A stretch of DNA of 25,784 nucleotides, taken from positions 1-25,784 of the forward strand of contig DASZKW010000085.1 of the NCBI GenBank assembly GCA_035552775.1, written 5' to 3'. How positions within the stretch are numbered: position 1 is the stretch's first letter; every line of letters starts with the position of its first letter. A model generated the notes under the pieces. The model had not been told where the DNA came from and did no database searches. It was given only the letters and a program-made list of their open reading frames with translations. Origin of the DNA: DASZKW01 sp035552775 (GTDB lineage: Bacteria > Actinomycetota > Acidimicrobiia > Acidimicrobiales > Palsa-688). A program made the position numbers and the translations under genes. Below, one piece after another: positions 1-8,076 of the stretch.

Positions 1-144
1 CCGAGCCGGACACACCACCCCCACCCGAGCCGGACACACCACCCCTACCCGAGCCGGACACACCACCCCCACCCGAGCCGGACACACCACCCCCCCCCGA
101 GCCGGACACACCACCCCCGCCCGAGCCGGACACCCCGACCCGAC
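1..144 (-). repeat. 24-bp tandem repeat coding a Gly/Ser octapeptide
   Basis: Five near-perfect 24-base units run from 1 to 120 (unit starts at 1, 25, 49, 73 and 97), followed by one diverged unit to 144 and weaker traces to about 190. On the minus strand each unit encodes the octapeptide GGGGVSGS in the frame of the glycosyltransferase that contains it. One unit differs by a base that turns a Gly into Arg. Because 24 is a multiple of three, gain or loss of units changes tail length without breaking the frame. The array continues past the left edge. Confidence 0.9.
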
Positions 145-1372
145 CCCGGCCGGCCACCCCGACCCCACCCCGGCCGCCGGCCGCGCCACCCCTCGCCGCC
201 TGCAACGCCGTCAGGTCCTCCTCCATACGGTCGAGGACGACCGGCCAGGCGTAATTGTCGATCACGTACTTCCTGCCTCGAGCCGCCATCTCGGCCGCCT
301 CTAGCGGCGCCGCCAAGAGCCAGCGCAGACACTCGGCCAAGTCGAACTCGTCATGGAAGGTCACGCCCCCCCCGGAGCGTTCGCAGTGCCAGGCCACCAC
401 CTCGCTCTGCTCCACGGCGAGGACCGGGGTGCTCGCCAGCCAGGACTCCATGGTGGTGCGGCTGAAGCTCTCCATGCGGCTGGGCTGCACGCACGCCGCG
501 GCGGCGGCGAAGGCATCGTCGCGTTCGACGTCGGGCAGGAACCCGAGGTCGATGACCCGCCCCGCCGCCGCGGCGGGCACCGTGACCTCCCCCACCCCGG
601 CCGTGACCAGGTCGACGTCGACCCCCCCCAGCGCCACGGCACGTGCGTAGGTCTCGAGCAGCCACGGCCAGCCCTTGTCGGGCTCGCGCCGGCCGGCGTA
701 CAACACGAACGGCCGGCCCAGCCCGTGGCGGGCTCGGAACCCGGACGCGTCGTAGGAAGCGGGTACGTCGACTCCGGCACCGATCACCCGGTGGCGGGGC
801 GCGACGGGACCGAGGCGGTGGGCGAGTCCGTGCTCGGGTTCAGAGAGAAACCACACCGCCGCGGCGTCGGCCAGCACCGGTCGTACGACGTCGAGGCGGG
901 CGTAGGTTTCGTCGTGGAGGCAGGGCATCGCCACGCCCCGCTCGGCCACGACGGGCAGGCACACCGTGGAGGTCCAGAACATGTACGGGGCGAAGACGAT
1001 GGCGTCGTAGCGATCGCCGTGGCGCAGGATCTCGTGAAAAAGCCCCGGCACCTGGAACCGCAGGCTGATCCAGCTGATCTGCTCGTCGAGGGTGGGCAGC
1101 TCCCCCCTCTCGATCTGGCGCTGGGCCCGCAGCCCCGCCCTCGTCGCGTCGTGGACCATCTTCCAGCGGCGCACGACGAGGCCCTCCTCGTCGGTGACAC
1201 CCTCGGGCAGGTCGTTGGCCCAGGTGTAGTGGTCGATGGCGCAGGTGGTGAGGACCTCGACATCCCAGCCCCGGGCCGCCAGACCCAGAGCGGCTTCCCG
1301 GCACACCGCCTCCGCCCCGCCGACCACGCCGGGACCGAACCGAGGGGGGACGAAGGCGATCCGTCCGGTCAC
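1..1372 (-). CDS. Glycosyltransferase, GT-B fold (GT4-like), with Gly/Ser repeat tail; 3' end outside window
   Basis: This open frame starts at a GTG at 1372 and stays open to the left edge (457 codons). The N-terminus (TGRIAFVPPRFGPGVVGGAE) is the glycine-rich nucleotide-sugar loop of GT4 enzymes. The C-terminal half carries VLYAGRREPDKG and the EX7E signature in PSRMESFSRTTMESW. It probably transfers a sugar from an activated donor to a growing surface glycan on the cytoplasmic face. The GTG overlaps the stop of the upstream glycosyltransferase as GTGA, so translation is probably coupled. After the catalytic domain, at about residue 390, comes an Ala/Gly/Arg linker and then repeated VSGSGGGG units. 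Such a tail is unusual for a cytoplasmic glycosyltransferase; it could be a flexible tether, or the gene could continue into another domain. Acceptor and donor cannot be told from sequence. Confidence 0.85.
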   Translation of the reverse strand, partial: MTGRIAFVPPRFGPGVVGGAEAVCREAALGLAARGWDVEVLTTCAIDHYTWANDLPEGVTDEEGLVVRRWKMVHDATRAGLRAQRQIERGELPTLDEQISWISLRFQVPGLFHEILRHGDRYDAIVFAPYMFWTSTVCLPVVAERGVAMPCLHDETYARLDVVRPVLADAAAVWFLSEPEHGLAHRLGPVAPRHRVIGAGVDVPASYDASGFRARHGLGRPFVLYAGRREPDKGWPWLLETYARAVALGGVDVDLVTAGVGEVTVPAAAAGRVIDLGFLPDVERDDAFAAAAACVQPSRMESFSRTTMESWLASTPVLAVEQSEVVAWHCERSGGGVTFHDEFDLAECLRWLLAAPLEAAEMAARGRKYVIDNYAWPVVLDRMEEDLTALQAARGGAAGGRGGVGVAGRGRVGVSGSGGGGVSGSGGGGVSGSGGGGVSGSGRGGVSGSGGGGVSGS

Positions 1373-2454
1373 GAACCGCGGAGGTGGGCGTCTAGGTGAC
1401 CCAGGAACTGCTTCGAAGTCAGGGGCAGGGAAAACGAACCTGCCCGTGCCCGCCCCGCCCTCACCAGGGACTCACGCCGCTCCCGGTCCGAGAGCAGGGA
1501 GCCCACGGCGACGGCCACCGTCAACGGATCCTTGTCTTCGAGCAGCACGCCGGCGTCGCCGACCGTCTCGGGGATGGCAGCGGCCGCGTAGGCCACGACT
1601 GGGACGCCGAGCTCCATGGCCTCGATCAGGGGGACACAGAACCCCTCGTGCTCCGAGCAGCACACGAACACGTCCGCGCTGGCGAACTGGGCCACCAGCT
1701 CGCCGAAGGGGACGCCGCCGGGGAGCTCGACACTGTCTCCGAGCTCGAGGTCGGCGACGAGGCGCTCCAGGGCGCGGAGGTACCGGGCGGACGCCGGGGC
1801 GCCGGCGAGCACCAGGCGGGCGGCGGGATCGAAGGCGCGCCGGTAGGCAGCGAAGGCTCCGATCACGTCGTGCTGGCACTTGTTGGGAGCCAGGCGCCCG
1901 ACGAAGAGCCAGCGGGTACCTCCCCTGGCGCGATGGCGGGCGACGGCTCGCGAGTCGGGGGCGGCGTGGTACTCGTCCAGGTCAACCAGCAACGGGGAGA
2001 CCACCGTCGAGCGGTAGCCGGTGTCGAGCAGTTCGGCCTGGTTGTAGGCGGACGCGGCCATGGCCAACTCGGTACTGGGAGCCAGGGAAGCTAGCTCCCG
2101 GCGGGCCCGGCCGCAGCCCTCCGCCGCCACCGGTTCCCAGCGGGCGAAGTACTCCGCCGGGGTGATGTTGTGGTAGTAGACGACAAGGCGGTCGCCGGCG
2201 CCGGCCCGGGCCGCGAGCCAGCCGGCCATGTCGCTGTAGGTGGACGCGTGGTACAGCGCCAAGTCGCCGGCACCGGGGCGCACGGACGGGTGCTCACGGT
2301 AGTGTCGGGCCTGGCGGGCGACGGGGGGGTGGATGATGTCGGCCCAGATGTCGGACTCGTAGCCCGCATCGCGAAGGACCCGACGAAGCTGGAGCACGTG
2401 GTTGCCGATCGCGTCGTGGGGCGCGAAGTCAGGCAGGAACTGATCGATCCTCAC
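1369..2454 (-). CDS. Glycosyltransferase, GT-B fold (GT4 family)
   Basis: This 361-residue protein has the usual length of a GT4 glycosyltransferase. FVGRLAPNKCQHD marks the start of the C-terminal Rossmann domain, and HEGFCVPLIEAMELGVPVVA is the donor-binding EX7E motif, followed by AIPETVGDAGVL. The N-terminal half resembles GT4 proteins from O-antigen and exopolysaccharide clusters (DQFLPDFAPHDAIGNHVLQL near the start). The start is GTG and overlaps the stop of the upstream gene (GTGA at 2451-2454); the end overlaps the next glycosyltransferase in the same way. It therefore sits in a tightly coupled minus-strand operon with the coiled-coil protein. Sugar specificity is unknown. Confidence 0.9.
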   Translation of the reverse strand: MRIDQFLPDFAPHDAIGNHVLQLRRVLRDAGYESDIWADIIHPPVARQARHYREHPSVRPGAGDLALYHASTYSDMAGWLAARAGAGDRLVVYYHNITPAEYFARWEPVAAEGCGRARRELASLAPSTELAMAASAYNQAELLDTGYRSTVVSPLLVDLDEYHAAPDSRAVARHRARGGTRWLFVGRLAPNKCQHDVIGAFAAYRRAFDPAARLVLAGAPASARYLRALERLVADLELGDSVELPGGVPFGELVAQFASADVFVCCSEHEGFCVPLIEAMELGVPVVAYAAAAIPETVGDAGVLLEDKDPLTVAVAVGSLLSDRERRESLVRAGRARAGSFSLPLTSKQFLGHLDAHLRGS

Positions 2455-3047
2455 CGAGCCGGGTGCTCCAGGCGCTCGATGCGCTCCGCCAGCCGGGCCA
2501 CGTCCCCGCTGATCGCCTCGGTGCGGGCGTCCAACTCCTCCGTGCGCTCGACGAGCACGGCGCCGAGGCGGGTCACGCTCCGGCCGAGGACAGTCACCTG
2601 CTGGCCGAGGTAGCTCACATACCAGCCGACCAGGCGTTTGACTCCGGCCTTGAGGGGTTGGGCCGCGCGCTGGCGCGACGCCACGGGTACGTCGACGTCG
2701 ATGGTGGCCGCGTCCTCGACTGCAAGCAGGGCCAGGCGGGCAGCGCCGGCGCCTGTGTCCAAAGGGCCGCCGGCGTCGGCGCCGCGCCGCTCGTGGGCAG
2801 GGGCGTCTGGCGTGGCGTCCTCGTGGCCTCCGACGCCGGCCGGGCGCGCCCGGACGGCCAGGCGTCCCGTGGCTTGGCGCACCCGCTCCAGGTAGCCCGG
2901 GGCGACGGCTTCGAGACGGTCGGCCGCCTCGGCCATTGCCGCATTGATGGCGTCGTCGGCCGGCACGGCTCTGCTGGTCGACTCCGGGACGGTCCCGGCC
3001 CGGTCGGGCGTCGCGGTCATTGGGGGCGCCACGTTACCAACGGTCAT
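2451..3047 (-). CDS. Hypothetical protein with C-terminal coiled coil, glycan-cluster associated
   Basis: The 198-residue product has no enzyme motif I recognise. Residues 1-30 and about 65-115 are low-complexity and rich in Ala, Pro, Asp and Gly. The C-terminal third (KRLVGWYVSYLGQQVTVLGR onwards) is a long amphipathic helix ending in heptads with Leu/Ile/Val spacing (ISGDVARLAERIERLE), so it probably forms a coiled coil. Short proteins with a similar K-R-L-x-x-W-Y ... Q-x-x-x-N/T segment occur beside or fused to glycosyltransferases and methyltransferases in actinobacterial polysaccharide clusters (from memory). A scaffold for the flanking glycosyltransferases is a reasonable guess only. 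The start is ATG at 3047, 55 bases after the permease stop. Confidence 0.7.
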   Translation of the reverse strand: MTVGNVAPPMTATPDRAGTVPESTSRAVPADDAINAAMAEAADRLEAVAPGYLERVRQATGRLAVRARPAGVGGHEDATPDAPAHERRGADAGGPLDTGAGAARLALLAVEDAATIDVDVPVASRQRAAQPLKAGVKRLVGWYVSYLGQQVTVLGRSVTRLGAVLVERTEELDARTEAISGDVARLAERIERLEHPAR

Positions 3048-3075
3048 GCGAGCCCAACCGCGGTCCGGTCGCCGC

Positions 3076-3091
3076 CGCCACCTTCGTGGCG
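3076..3091 (-). terminator. Hairpin between permease and downstream gene
   Basis: The minus strand reads CGCCAC-GAAG-GTGGCG, a perfect six-pair GC-rich stem with a four-base loop, in the 55 bases between the permease stop and the next start. There is no U-tract, so it may act as an attenuator or mRNA stability element rather than a full terminator. Confidence 0.35.
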
Positions 3092-3102
3092 CAGCCCGTC
3101 TC

Positions 3103-4071
3103 CTAAAGCTCCTCGGCGAAGCTCCCCTCGCAGCGCCCGAAGACCTTCAGGGCGAAGACGAACAGCACTAGCGAGAATCCCATCACCGCCAGGAGCTGCC
3201 AGGTGTACCACCACTGGTTGGCATGGTCGGGGAGCACGTGCACGATGCTCCCGGTGGACCCGCGAGGCGATGTCGCACCGTATATGGCCCGCTGGAAAGA
3301 CATCACTATCGGGGTCATGGGGTCGAGGCGATACAAGAGGAACAGGCCGTGGGAGAGCAGCGTGTCGTGCTCCGATGCCATCTTGAGGACCTGGCGGTAG
3401 GTGACGAGAATCGGCGTGGCCCAGAACCACACCTGGAGCACGATGGCGAGGGCGTGCTCCATGTCCCGGACCCGCACGTTTATGGCGGCCAGCAGCACCC
3501 CAAGGGCGCTGGAGAACATGACAAGGGCGATCACGGCGGGGATGAGGATGGGCAAGTAGGCCACGGCCGGCCCGTGGCGGAAGGCGGCGAGGAAGACGAG
3601 CATCACGATGCTCTGCAGGCCCAGGTGGACCACCGACGCCCCGCTCGGGGCGAGGGCGAGGATCTCGCGCGGGAAGGCCACCTTCTTGACGATCGAGGCG
3701 TGCGACACCACGGAGTTGACCGCAACGGTCAGCGACATGGTCAGCAGGTTCCAGCACAGCAGGCCGGTGGCCAGGTACACGGCGTAGGACGGAGTCCCGT
3801 TTTTCAGGACCAGCTGGAACACCACGTAGTAGACCAGGATCTGGCTGGCCGGGTTGAGCATCGACCAAAAGAAACCGAGGACGCTGCCCTTGTAGCGGAC
3901 TTTCAGCTCCTTGCGCGTCTGGGCACCGAGCAGCTCGCGGTAATTCCAGATCTCGGTCAGCCGCTGGCGCAGAGGCGGGTTGCCGGTGATGACCCGCAGG
4001 GGCAACTCGACCGCGGCTGCGGGCCGGGACGGCTCGACGGTGCTCTGATCGGGTTGTTCGAGTGCCGTCAT
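3103..4071 (-). CDS. Polysaccharide ABC transporter permease (Wzm / ABC2 type)
   Basis: The 322-residue integral membrane protein belongs to the ABC-2 type permeases that export O-antigen-like polysaccharides or teichoic-acid-like polymers. The cytosolic amphipathic stretch before the first helix (WNYRELLGAQTRKELKVRYK) and the following GSVLGFFWSMLNP are hallmark sequences of this family. About six hydrophobic helices follow. The segment INVRVRDMEHALAIVLQVWF, then a late loop with LDPMTPIV, is also typical. The open frame extends upstream, but the ATG at 4071 is preferred because a longer start would overlap the divergent methyltransferase and add non-family sequence. Its ATPase partner is the plus-strand Wzt gene at 8077; the two are unusually not adjacent. 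Confidence 0.9.
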   Translation of the reverse strand: MTALEQPDQSTVEPSRPAAAVELPLRVITGNPPLRQRLTEIWNYRELLGAQTRKELKVRYKGSVLGFFWSMLNPASQILVYYVVFQLVLKNGTPSYAVYLATGLLCWNLLTMSLTVAVNSVVSHASIVKKVAFPREILALAPSGASVVHLGLQSIVMLVFLAAFRHGPAVAYLPILIPAVIALVMFSSALGVLLAAINVRVRDMEHALAIVLQVWFWATPILVTYRQVLKMASEHDTLLSHGLFLLYRLDPMTPIVMSFQRAIYGATSPRGSTGSIVHVLPDHANQWWYTWQLLAVMGFSLVLFVFALKVFGRCEGSFAEEL

Positions 4072-4137
4072 CGAGGACCGAAGCCTACCGGTAGGCGAGC
4101 CGCACCTGACTGCGCCGGCGCTAGCGTGGTGCTCACC
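4072..4137. promoter_or_regulatory. Divergent promoter region with a 14-bp palindrome
   Basis: The 66 bases between the two divergent starts hold a perfect 14-base palindrome (GCCTACCGGTAGGC, 4083-4096). Neither gene has a Shine-Dalgarno sequence. Each has a TANNNT hexamer exactly ten bases before its ATG: TAGCGT at 4122-4127 for the plus gene, and TAGGCT on the minus strand for the permease, inside the palindrome's right half. This suggests leaderless or nearly leaderless transcripts, with a possible operator over the permease promoter. No matching -35 was seen. This is inference from position. Confidence 0.4.
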
Positions 4138-5181
4138 ATGCGCCTCGACGCTGCCATCCCCGCGCCGACCGACCCGCTGTTGCGCTACTCGCTCGCCGAG
4201 CTCAGCGAGATCATCTTCGCCGCGTTCGCCGTGGCCGGTGTGAGTACCGTCGCCGAGATCGGGGCCGAAGGGGGAGCGTTCACCGAACACCTGGTTAGAT
4301 GGGTCAGCGAGCGCGGCGGCGGCCTGGTGAGCATCGACCCGGCCCCGAGCGCCCACGTGCGTTATCTGGCTGAAAGTTCCGAAGCCGTCACCTTGTTGGC
4401 GGAGACGAGTCACCAGGTGCTGCCCCGCCTAGGAGCCCACGACGCCTACCTGCTCGATGGTGACCACAACTACTTCACCGTCAAGGGTGAGCTGGAGATG
4501 ATCCATGCCACCTGCCACGGGGCGGACACCGTGCCGCTGCTCGTGCTCCAAGACATCGGCTGGCCGGCAGGCCGGCGGGACCAGTATTACGAGCCCGAGG
4601 CGCTCCCCGAAGGCGCCACCCGACCCTACGACTTCGGCGGGGTGGTCCCCTGGTCGGACACCACCTTCGAGGGAGGTTTCCGCGGAGACGGCAACTTCGC
4701 GTTCGCCACGCGCGAAGGGGGCCCCGCCAACGGTGTGCGCACAGCCCTGGAGGACTTTCTCGCTGATCACGCCGGCTACGAGGCTCTTGCCGTGCCCTGC
4801 GTTTTCGGCTTGGCTCTCGTCTTCCCCTCGTCTGCTCCCTGGGCACCCGAGCTGCGCTCCCAGCTGGCGGTGTATGACGACAACCCGCTGCTCGCCCGCC
4901 TGGAATCCAACCGGATCCTGCTCTATTTGAGCGTGATCGACCTCCAGGACCGCCTTGCCCGCCAGCGGCGCCGGACCGCCGCCGTCGAAGCCGAGTTGGG
5001 GGCGGCACTCGAGCGAGCCCGCACCGAGGTCGCAATCGCCAACCAGGCCGCCAGGGCGGCGGCCGAACAGCGCGACGAGGCGGTAGCCGAAGCGGACGCG
5101 GCGCGCGCCTCGGTGCCGGTTGAAGGGATTTCGGCACGACGTCAGATGCTGTCACGGGCCCTGCGCCTTCCACCCGCCTGA
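4138..5181 (+). CDS. SAM-dependent methyltransferase (Methyltransf_24-like) with C-terminal coiled coil
   Basis: The 347-residue protein has a class I Rossmann methyltransferase domain. VAEIGAEGGAFTEHL is the SAM-binding motif I and YLLDGDHNYFTVKGELEM matches the DGDH segment of the Methyltransf_24 / cephalosporin-hydroxylase-like group common in surface polysaccharide loci. The mid region (about residues 135-215) contains an insertion with LQDIGWPAGRRDQYYEP. From about residue 255 to 325 the sequence is a long Ala/Arg/Glu-rich coiled coil. The ATG at 4138 was chosen because it lies just after a TAGCGT hexamer and before the conserved domain, although the frame is open further upstream through antisense permease sequence. 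It probably methylates a sugar residue, perhaps setting chain end or identity; the substrate is unknown. Confidence 0.82.
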   Translation: MRLDAAIPAPTDPLLRYSLAELSEIIFAAFAVAGVSTVAEIGAEGGAFTEHLVRWVSERGGGLVSIDPAPSAHVRYLAESSEAVTLLAETSHQVLPRLGAHDAYLLDGDHNYFTVKGELEMIHATCHGADTVPLLVLQDIGWPAGRRDQYYEPEALPEGATRPYDFGGVVPWSDTTFEGGFRGDGNFAFATREGGPANGVRTALEDFLADHAGYEALAVPCVFGLALVFPSSAPWAPELRSQLAVYDDNPLLARLESNRILLYLSVIDLQDRLARQRRRTAAVEAELGAALERARTEVAIANQAARAAAEQRDEAVAEADAARASVPVEGISARRQMLSRALRLPPA

Positions 5182-5198
5182 ACGCAACCGTCAGGCAG

Positions 5199-5227
5199 CC
5201 AGAGTTTCAGCCAGTCCAGAGTTTCAG
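5199..5227. repeat. 12-bp direct repeat in a convergent intergenic spacer
   Basis: CCAGAGTTTCAG occurs at 5199-5210 and 5216-5227, 17 bases apart, in the 59-base gap between the convergent methyltransferase and HAD genes. GGCAGCC flanks both ends. No terminator hairpin is evident. Confidence 0.6.
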
Positions 5228-5240
5228 GCAGCCCGGCCCT

Positions 5241-7979
5241 TCAACGCACCGCCCGGCGCGCTATTCGCAGCACGCCGCGCCCGACGGCGGGCAGACCGCC
5301 TTGCGCGGCCTCGCTGCGGATCTTGGCCACCGTCCACGCCAGGCGGCCGCCGAAGTCCCCGGCGTCGAGATCGACGGCGCGGGTGGCGACAGGTAGCGGG
5401 AGGACGGCGAGAGCCACTTGGACCTCGACCGCGTAGACGTCGCCCGCCGCCCTTCCGGCCAGGGGGATGTGCACCTGAGGGTCGTCGTTGAGGCCCACGG
5501 CCACGCCGTCGTAGAGCCAACGGCAGCCCGAATAGACCAGGCCGGCGAGCTGTGACTCTCCCTCGATCCGCACCCGTTGGACGTCGGCGTGGCCCGCCAC
5601 CTTGAGGAGCAGCTCTATCCAGTCCACTCGGAAGACGCCAGGATGGTCGCACGGGTCGAAGCGCAGTACCTGTATCCCAGGCTGCTCGATGACGAAGCGC
5701 AGGTACGACAGGCCGTTGCGGTTGGTTCGCAGCGGCCGGCGCTGGGCCTCACCGAAACCCTCGCCGCAATCGACACGAAGCTCTGCGGCCGCGGGGTGCC
5801 GGCCCGGATTGAAGGCGTCCATGGGAACCGCCCCGTCGATGACCGCCTGGGTCGCTGCGGCCAGGGCCGGGTCGTACTCGGAGGCCAGGCCGAGCGGCCA
5901 GAAAGCGTCCTGCATGGTCATCTCCAACAAGTCCGGCGGCGACAGGTAAGGGACGTACGGGCCCAGCCGATCGGGAACTATGCGCTCACGGCGCTCGACA
6001 CCGAAGTTGTCCTCGTGAGTCCACGCGCCATACGTGCGGGCCTCCTGGCGGGTGGGTCGGACCACCGACGCCCGCAGGATCTCGAGGAGCATTTGCCGCT
6101 CGGTACCGTCGAGGGCAGGCCAGGCACCGACGCTGCCCTCGTAGCGGAGCCACTCCTGCTGGAACGCCCTCACCCCGTGCTGGGTGACGAGCTTGGAGAC
6201 CACCTGGGCGGGGGGAGGGATCGAGCCGTCGAGGACTTCTGTCCCGTCGTCGGTGAAGTCCACCACCGAACCTGCGGTAGCCAGGCAGGCCTGCTCTATG
6301 ACCTCGGGGCTGCGCCCGATCTGGGCGATGGCGTACTCGGGGGTGCCGCAGGAGGTCAGGTACCCGGAGATCTCGAGGCCGTCGAGGATTCGGTCACACG
6401 CCACCTCGTTGGTGGCGAGGTACAGGCCGACCAGACGGCCGGGGATACCCGCCACCTTCAGCACCGTGGCCAGCTGGTACTGGATGGTTCCCCCCCACCC
6501 GAGGTCGACGAGCACCGTGGGCTCGGTCCCATCGCCGATCGTCGCCCTCAGGTAACCGATGAGCCGCTGACGGGCCTGGGCCGCCTCCGCGAGGATTCGC
6601 GCTCGCAGGTGGTCGCTGGAGCTCAGACCGTCTATCACCGGGTCGACGACCTCGGCGTGGTCCATGACCGCCTCCGCTATGGGCCGGAACTCGGGCACCT
6701 CGCCCAGGGACAAGCCGAGATTGCCTATGTACTGCCCGACGGTCGGGCTGAGACGGCGCATCAGGAGCTTGCGCAGCTCCATTGAGTTCGCCTCGGCAAG
6801 GGTGGCTCTAGCGGTCACGTGTCGTGACAACCAGATGGGTTTGACGGCCACCTCGTCGTCACGGTGGGCGGCGACCCTGGCCACCAGGTCGGCGAGGAAC
6901 TCGCCCTCGCGCATCATGCACCACACGTTGCGGACACCGATCTCCGACACCCGGCGGTGCACCCAGTCAGCGAAGCCGGTGAGGACCGGGCCGAGCACCG
7001 ACGCACCGAAATGCCACGCCGCCGCCAAGTCTGGGGGCAGGTCGCCCGACTCCACCCGGCCGGCCACCTTTGCCCGCAGGCCGGTGAAGCCGAGGTCGCC
7101 CGCTACGGGATGGACCACCGCCGGCGCCGGTCCCAAGGGGTCGGGGGGAAGTACCCCGTCGCGCCGGAGCACCTCCTCGGTGGCCGCGCCCATGCGCGGG
7201 TAGTGAACTGTCTGGATCCCGTGGCTGTGGGGGACCTCGACATCGGAGAGCACCTCGTCGCCCACGTGGAGCACCCGGTTCCCTGCGACGTCGAGCTCTT
7301 GGAGCACCACCTTCCACAGGCCGTTGGCCTTGTGCACGCCGAAGGCACACGAGGGGAACAGGCGGGCGGTGCGCACCGCCTCCAGCTCGGGCCGGCCGAT
7401 CAACCTAGCCAGCCGGCGGATCGTCAGGTAGGTGTTGGAGACGAGGATCAGCGAGCATCCCCGCTCGGTGGCAAATGCCGCGAAGTCCACTATGTCGAGA
7501 TCGGGGTGCGTGACGCGACGCTCCAACTCCACCTCGCGGTCCGCCATGCGGCCCGGGTTGGCGTCGACCAGCACCTCCGGGGGGAACTCGGCCCAGATCT
7601 CCTCCAGGGTCACCTCGGTACCGGCCCCGTTCCTGTCCCTCCGGGCTCGCGCCCGCTCCTCGGCGGTCATGCGCAGGCGGCGCAGCGCGGGCGGGTCGAC
7701 CCAACCCCGCAGGAGGCCGGTCCGCAGCAGCTCGGTGCCGAGAAGGAGGAAGGCGTCACTCGGGCGGGGAACGATCCTCCACAACAAGGTGTCGAACACG
7801 TCGAGGGACACCACCGAGATGGCCCCATCCTCGACGAGTTGGCGCGCCTCGGTCAGGCGGTGGGCTCCCCCTCTGGGCAGGGCATCGCCGCCCAGCAGCG
7901 ACAGGGGGCTCGTGCCCGGGTCCAGTGACGCCACCCGGCCGACGATACCTGAGGAGCCGAGCCCCTCCCGGTACCCCAC
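5241..7979 (-). CDS. Large HAD-superfamily protein (COG5610-like), surface-glycan associated
   Basis: The product is about 912 residues. An N-terminal HAD domain spans roughly residues 45-290: motif I SLDVFDTLLW (nucleophile Asp60), motif II LVSNTYL, motif III lysine in GVHKANGLW, and motif IV VGDEVLSD. The residue two after the nucleophile is Phe rather than the usual Asp, so phosphatase activity is uncertain. A central region of about 400 residues (VWCMMREGEFLADLVARV, VLVDLGWGGTIQYQL) matches COG5610-type proteins of polysaccharide loci as I recall them. The last 150 residues carry a beta-rich domain with VLRFDPCDHPGVFRVD, a motif seen in glycosyltransferase neighbours. The start is uncertain: GTG 7979 is used, GTG 7934 is possible, and upstream codons would overlap the divergent Wzt gene. 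It probably acts in glycan modification, but the reaction is unknown. Confidence 0.78.
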   Translation of the reverse strand: MGYREGLGSSGIVGRVASLDPGTSPLSLLGGDALPRGGAHRLTEARQLVEDGAISVVSLDVFDTLLWRIVPRPSDAFLLLGTELLRTGLLRGWVDPPALRRLRMTAEERARARRDRNGAGTEVTLEEIWAEFPPEVLVDANPGRMADREVELERRVTHPDLDIVDFAAFATERGCSLILVSNTYLTIRRLARLIGRPELEAVRTARLFPSCAFGVHKANGLWKVVLQELDVAGNRVLHVGDEVLSDVEVPHSHGIQTVHYPRMGAATEEVLRRDGVLPPDPLGPAPAVVHPVAGDLGFTGLRAKVAGRVESGDLPPDLAAAWHFGASVLGPVLTGFADWVHRRVSEIGVRNVWCMMREGEFLADLVARVAAHRDDEVAVKPIWLSRHVTARATLAEANSMELRKLLMRRLSPTVGQYIGNLGLSLGEVPEFRPIAEAVMDHAEVVDPVIDGLSSSDHLRARILAEAAQARQRLIGYLRATIGDGTEPTVLVDLGWGGTIQYQLATVLKVAGIPGRLVGLYLATNEVACDRILDGLEISGYLTSCGTPEYAIAQIGRSPEVIEQACLATAGSVVDFTDDGTEVLDGSIPPPAQVVSKLVTQHGVRAFQQEWLRYEGSVGAWPALDGTERQMLLEILRASVVRPTRQEARTYGAWTHEDNFGVERRERIVPDRLGPYVPYLSPPDLLEMTMQDAFWPLGLASEYDPALAAATQAVIDGAVPMDAFNPGRHPAAAELRVDCGEGFGEAQRRPLRTNRNGLSYLRFVIEQPGIQVLRFDPCDHPGVFRVDWIELLLKVAGHADVQRVRIEGESQLAGLVYSGCRWLYDGVAVGLNDDPQVHIPLAGRAAGDVYAVEVQVALAVLPLPVATRAVDLDAGDFGGRLAWTVAKIRSEAAQGGLPAVGRGVLRIARRAVR

Positions 7980-8076
7980 TGCTAGCGCCGGCCGCCTGCT
8001 AGCGTTGACTGCCTGCCAGCTTGGACTCGGAGCTCGCAGGGACTCCGACCGTGGGAGGTTCTGGGTCGGTGAGACC
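7980..8076. promoter_or_regulatory. Divergent promoter region between HAD gene and wzt, with paired GCTAGC sites
   Basis: The 97-base gap contains two GCTAGC palindromes (7981-7986 and 7998-8003) separated by 11 bases. The plus strand then has TAGCGT (8000-8005), a possible -10, and GGGAGG (8053-8058), a good ribosome-binding site although 18 bases before the ATG. GCTAGC also occurs in the other divergent promoter region of the cluster (4120-4125). A shared regulator is possible but not shown. Confidence 0.3.

Noticed and set aside
1..144. Regular repeats as a CRISPR array
   Set aside because: Units are contiguous with no spacers and are in frame with a coding sequence.
353..1399. Long plus-strand open frame of 348 codons
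   Set aside because: It is the antisense of the minus-strand glycosyltransferase. Its residues are His/Gly/Arg-rich with no family motif, while the minus frame has the GT-B motifs.
3223..4137. Upstream extension of the methyltransferase to a start at 3223
   Set aside because: This part is antisense to the Wzm permease and reads as low-complexity His/Gly/Glu sequence; the real domain begins after 4138.
4072..4413. N-terminal extension of the permease to 4413
   Set aside because: It would overlap the methyltransferase coding region and does not resemble Wzm N-termini; MTALEQ at 4071 fits.
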